64,000 bases of DNA. Source: Planctomycetota bacterium (lineage in GTDB: Bacteria; Planctomycetota; Planctomycetia; JALXBF01). The stretch's first letter is position 1, and each line of letters starts with the position of its first letter. The stretch lies in NCBI GenBank assembly GCA_026991575.1, contig JALXBF010000039.1, positions 1 to 64,000 of the forward strand. Reading direction: 5' to 3'. A model generated the notes under the pieces. That model saw only the letters and a list, made by a program, of their open reading frames with translations, did not search any database and had not been told where the DNA came from. This document shows, piece after piece, positions 62,001 to 64,000 of the stretch. A program made the translations under genes and the position numbers.

Positions 62001-62191
62001 GGCTGCGCGACGATGCCGATTTCGCCCACCTGTGGCAAGACCGGGTTGCCGCTCGGCTGCTCGAGGAACTCCTCACGCGCACCGCTTCAGAACCTGCTCC
62101 GCCACCCGACGTGCTGCATCCCGATGCAACGCAGCCAACTCGGCTGCAGCCCCTGCACCCGGCCGACCCGACCGTTCCAGCAGCTCAATGA
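59084..62191 (+). CDS. Membrane Ser/Thr protein kinase with C-terminal TPR repeats
   Basis: The 1035-residue protein has a Pro/Glu-rich N-terminus, a Hanks-type kinase at about 80-460, a transmembrane helix (ITLAGAIVTIGLAVIAVLGMAL, 488-509) and TPR-like repeats to about 1000 (NFWAAFGLAVCYQALGQVDEALAAYF, WVYLNRGQLLANAGRYADALADL). The kinase has LGKGAFGRVFLAEE, Lys113 in VVVKVS and HRDVKPGNIL (Asp311), but the DFG motif is DFN, and some 110 extra residues (about 165-280) separate hinge from catalytic loop. The start is uncertain: ATG 59084 lacks a good ribosome-binding site, while TTG 59059 or GTG 59036 are alternatives in frame. Its 3' end overlaps murG by 119 bp. Confidence 0.9.
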   Translation: MSKGTKPESSAHSLQAGWPMDGGAVVPWLPEESDEQPEGTVPEPITLGGLFQMCSLSGEAVSAASVAAVPFDALDVGDELAGYRLILRLGKGAFGRVFLAEEQNLARRLVVVKVSQRQLDEPHALARLQHSHIVPIYSLHDDPITGLQAIVMPYLGGTTMDRILRTIGDPTRNTLSGRDLLRIVDGYTAAVYRRLQEVNHLPESSGAGQRDWRESFRSLASLVDIRSVTVSASSVDMASYLDDEDRPAQSGPARDWLGALVRKLRYDPVPLGDSPRAALSALCYERAVQWIGARLAEALYHAHSRGVLHRDVKPGNILIGQDGRPMLLDFNLAYVSSEQAQQRCIGGTLPYMAPEHLEAFARGDSGEGTVDERADIYSLGVVLYELLTGRCPFPTDRSASTRQRLQQLIESRRQLPPSVRSLNPRVSPAFAAIIQKCLQPDPADRYQSTAHLAEDLQRDLESLPLRYTAEPSLRYRAQKWCRRHPKITLAGAIVTIGLAVIAVLGMALASAGQRIARIDLAQQRARFARLFQQTQLLTYAAVGEPGSKAFQTAWRSCEEALQMVRDAGLVPAESLAKPEQVDEVFFMAALLTKARAGATHDAERRRQLYEQALRYLREARALNAPPSRASLLLAAELHTLLGNTTQATELRQQAEERPLSTAHDLAMEATRVAARRDFEQAIPLFQRALQLDPGNFWAAFGLAVCYQALGQVDEALAAYFAAANAWPECGWVYLNRGQLLANAGRYADALADLNHAIKLLSNVGLAYAARGSVLLRLRRYEQAAEDLRQAVALGPVDTRLLTAYGTALAWSGQIARALEVFERAATIQGAGDSVAIAAASALADRAPRTAMSWLDRALRGNPRNPQALYLRGYILAEKLDRPELAQLALEQCLKIKPHHTSALALAALLDARAGRDARARRRAELAEAMTATAADLYTLASCYARLAEREPRWKARCVELLRRAAAAGADLSRLRDDADFAHLWQDRVAARLLEELLTRTASEPAPPPDVLHPDATQPTRLQPLHPADPTVPAAQ

Positions 62192-63221
62192 CCACCTGGC
62201 CAAGCACGGCCGGTTCGATGCACCCCGGGGGCGCTTCGGAAACGATCGGCCAGCCTAACCGATCGGCAACGTAGCAGGCGTTCTGGCGTTGGTGATCATC
62301 CGCGGCGTGGGGGTATGGAATCAGGACACATGGCACCTGGCACACCGCCGCCTCAGCGATGGCCGACGCGCCGGCCCGCATGACGAGCAGATCGGCCATG
62401 CGATACAAGTCGTCCATCTCCGCCACATGGGGGACCACGCACGCCTCCAGCGCTCGGTCGGCATACATGCGCCGCACTGCAGGCCAGTGACGGACCCCGG
62501 TCTGGTGCACGATCCAGACCTGCCGATCCGCCAGCATCTCAGCCAGTTTGACAGTGGCGTGATTCAAGCTCTGAGCCCCCTGGCTCCCACCCACCGCGGC
62601 AACCACGCGGGGCGTCCCCTCGGGCCGCTCGGCCACGCGCCTCACAGCGGCAGCCCGCACGATCCGGTCGCGTACCGGGACCCCGGTCACCAGCGCCGGG
62701 CAGCGCGGGTTCATCCGCCGTAGCGTCTCGGGAGTACCCGCGCAGACCAGGTCGGCTAACGCCAGCAGACAGCGGTTGGCTCGGCCCGGGACTACGTTCG
62801 GTTCGAAAAGCACCACGTGCCAACCCAGGCTCCGCGCGGCCACAGCTGCCGGAACCGCAGCATATCCGCCAAACGATACCAACACGCCTCTGCGCGCGAA
62901 CCTGGTCAGCACGCCGCGGAGCCAGGCGAGGACGGCGGCCGAACCGGCCAGATAGCGGCCCAACGCCCTAAGGCCGGTCTCCCGCTTCTGCATCGGCACC
63001 ACACGCCGCTCGACCCCCTCGGGCAACTGGCCGCTCAAGTCGACACCTCTGTCACCGGTGGTACCCAGCAACATGATGGGTAACTCAGGCGCCAGCCGGC
63101 GCAGCTGTTCAGCGAGCGCGACGGCCGGGTAGAAGTGTCCGCCGGTCCCGCCTGCGGCCAGCACCACACCACAGCGTGCCCGCAGGGAACCCACCTCAAC
63201 TGGTAATTGCCTCAGCTCCAC
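62073..63221 (-). CDS. murG: MurG, UDP-GlcNAc:lipid I GlcNAc transferase
   Basis: A peripheral inner-membrane GT-B enzyme that makes lipid II for peptidoglycan. Motifs include GVVLAAGGTGGHFYPAVALAEQL (the GGTGGH loop), VLVSFGGYAAVPAAVAARSLGWHVVLFEPNVVPGRANR, VVAAVGGSQGAQSLN and LVMRAGASAIAEAAVCQVPCVLIPYPHAADDHQRQNA with the UDP-GlcNAc contacts. I use GTG at 63221, which has GGAGG six bases upstream, giving 382 residues. The track start is a TTG at 63293 that overlaps the ftsW stop, and remains possible. The 3' end overlaps the convergent kinase gene. Confidence 0.94.
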   Translation of the reverse strand: MELRQLPVEVGSLRARCGVVLAAGGTGGHFYPAVALAEQLRRLAPELPIMLLGTTGDRGVDLSGQLPEGVERRVVPMQKRETGLRALGRYLAGSAAVLAWLRGVLTRFARRGVLVSFGGYAAVPAAVAARSLGWHVVLFEPNVVPGRANRCLLALADLVCAGTPETLRRMNPRCPALVTGVPVRDRIVRAAAVRRVAERPEGTPRVVAAVGGSQGAQSLNHATVKLAEMLADRQVWIVHQTGVRHWPAVRRMYADRALEACVVPHVAEMDDLYRMADLLVMRAGASAIAEAAVCQVPCVLIPYPHAADDHQRQNACYVADRLGWPIVSEAPPGCIEPAVLGQVVIELLERSGRPGAGAAAELAALHRDAARRVAEQVLKRCA

Positions 63222-63289
63222 GGTGCGCCTCCGTGCTGGTCCATTTCCCCCTCTCGCCTGGCAGCTTGTACCTTCTTGGCCAGTAATGC

Positions 63290-64000
63290 TCAAGCCGCCG
63301 CGCCGTCGGCCGACTCAAGGCTTCGGCAGCGGCTCAGGCCCAGAACCAGGCCTACGGCAAGCAGGCTGGCCGTCAGATTCGAACCGCCGTAGCTGATGAA
63401 CGGCAGCCCGATGCCTTTCGGTGGCAGCAGCGCAAGCACGACGGCAATGTGAATGAGCGCCTGCAGCGTCAGGGCCAGGACAAGGCCGCGGACGGCCAGC
63501 TGACCGAAGGCCGTCGGTGCAGCTGCGGCCAGCAGCCAGCCGCTCCAGAGAAACGCAACCCAGCCGGCAATGATCAACAGGGCGCCGACCAGGCCGAGTT
63601 CCTCGCCGATGACCGCGAACACGTAGTCCGTGCTGGCTTCTGGCAAGAAACCGAGCTTCTGCCAGCCGGCACCCAGACCCGTGCCCCATAGGCCCCCTGA
63701 GACAAACGAAAGGATCGATTGCTTCACCTGGTAGGGCGCGTCGGCCAGATGGGACCACGCTTGCACGAAGCCGACGATGCGCGCCATGCGGTACGGTTCG
63801 GCCAGAAGCGCCAGGACGGTCACAGCACCGCCTGCGATGCCCAGGGCAACCAGGTGCGTAACAGGCAACCCGCCAAGAAAGGCCACGGCCAAGGTCAGCA
63901 CGGCGATCAGCAAGCCACCGCCGAAATCGGGTTCAGCCACCACCAGTGCGGCGGCAATGAGTCCCGGGCCCAGACAACCAAACGTATCGGGCCAGCGCCA
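63290..64000 (-). CDS. ftsW: FtsW (SEDS glycosyltransferase), 5' end beyond window
   Basis: A SEDS-family peptidoglycan polymerase of the division or elongation machinery, of which the C-terminal 236 residues are visible; the frame is open to the window edge. Landmarks are EPDFGGGLLIAVLTLAVAFLGG, QSILSFVSGGLWGTGLGAGWQKLGFLPEASTDYVFAVIGEELGLVGALLIIAGWVAFLW and LLPPKGIGLPFISYGGSNLTASLLAVGLVLGLSR. EASTDYVFAVIGEELG includes the SEDS loop around the conserved Asp. ftsW and murG adjacent on one strand are part of the classic dcw order; distinguishing FtsW from RodA rests on that. Confidence 0.93.
   Translation of the reverse strand, partial: WRWPDTFGCLGPGLIAAALVVAEPDFGGGLLIAVLTLAVAFLGGLPVTHLVALGIAGGAVTVLALLAEPYRMARIVGFVQAWSHLADAPYQVKQSILSFVSGGLWGTGLGAGWQKLGFLPEASTDYVFAVIGEELGLVGALLIIAGWVAFLWSGWLLAAAAPTAFGQLAVRGLVLALTLQALIHIAVVLALLPPKGIGLPFISYGGSNLTASLLAVGLVLGLSRCRSLESADGAAA

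Noticed and set aside
1-64000. CRISPR arrays, IS elements, integrases, attachment sites
   Set aside because: No regularly spaced direct repeats, transposase motifs or integrase motifs were seen in any frame; the single tRNA gene has no flanking partial copy.

Overview
This 64 kb window is GC-rich, gene-dense bacterial chromosome, most likely from a planctomycete (Planctomycetota, perhaps Gemmatales). The evidence is combined: a secreted protein with the N-terminal LEPR-type motif found on planctomycete extracellular proteins, several lipoproteins and secreted proteins of families common in that phylum (DUF1573, DUF1571-like, DUF1326), formylmethanofuran dehydrogenase subunits B and D in a bacterium, a large Ser/Thr kinase with TPR repeats, and many hypothetical envelope proteins. 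I see no insertion sequence, prophage, integrase or CRISPR array. Coding runs on both strands in short operons.

Layout. 1-6.3 kb: a partial FAH-family hydrolase, a nucleoside hydrolase followed by a membrane protein, a fused S-adenosylmethionine decarboxylase/aminopropyltransferase, and a NupC nucleoside transporter. 6.3-11.9 kb: a surface-polysaccharide block with two paralogous glycosyltransferase-like proteins, a sulfotransferase, and an ABC-2 exporter whose permease and ATPase genes are convergent. 12.6-18.3 kb: a minus-strand envelope cluster (DUF1573 lipoprotein, GT-C mannosyltransferase-like protein, anchored DUF1571-like protein, frameshifted Cys-rich small secreted protein, second DUF1573 lipoprotein). 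19.3-25.7 kb: two secreted proteins, an iscS-iscA pair, a TIM-barrel isomerase, a methyltransferase and a membrane protein.

25.8-33.8 kb is a long minus-strand housekeeping operon: ltaE, an Xaa-Pro peptidase, accB, accC, larB, nnrD, ribF, nrnA. 33.9-40.9 kb has a GT4 glycosyltransferase, a thioesterase / prenyltransferase-repeat protein / LolD-type ATPase operon, and a giant FtsX-type permease pointing back at the ATPase. 40.9-46.5 kb: a nitroreductase-like protein, gltX, a FlgM-like anti-sigma factor behind a near-perfect sigma-54 promoter, a Fur-family regulator, and a LEPR-motif protein built of a regular 22-residue repeat.

46.8-50.7 kb: a small hypothetical protein, nfi, hisB, hisC and a membrane protein. 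50.9-55.1 kb: a GT39-like membrane glycosyltransferase and a secreted PHP-like metallohydrolase candidate, then tRNA-Leu(UAG). 55.4-57.1 kb: fwdD-fwdB of tetrahydromethanopterin-type C1 metabolism with all expected active-site cysteines. 57.2-64 kb: an HD-GYP protein divergent from a kinase-TPR protein whose 3' end overlaps murG tail to tail, then murG and the 3' part of ftsW.

Main points for a second look: the polyamine fusion enzyme with altered active-site motifs, the sulfated-polysaccharide export block, the frameshifted Cys-rich protein inside the DUF1573 cluster, the 22-residue solenoid protein, the sigma-54/FlgM unit, the kinase with a large internal insertion and DFN motif, and the complete-looking FwdB/FwdD pair. 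All assignments come from reading the sequence and recalling family motifs; no database search was run.
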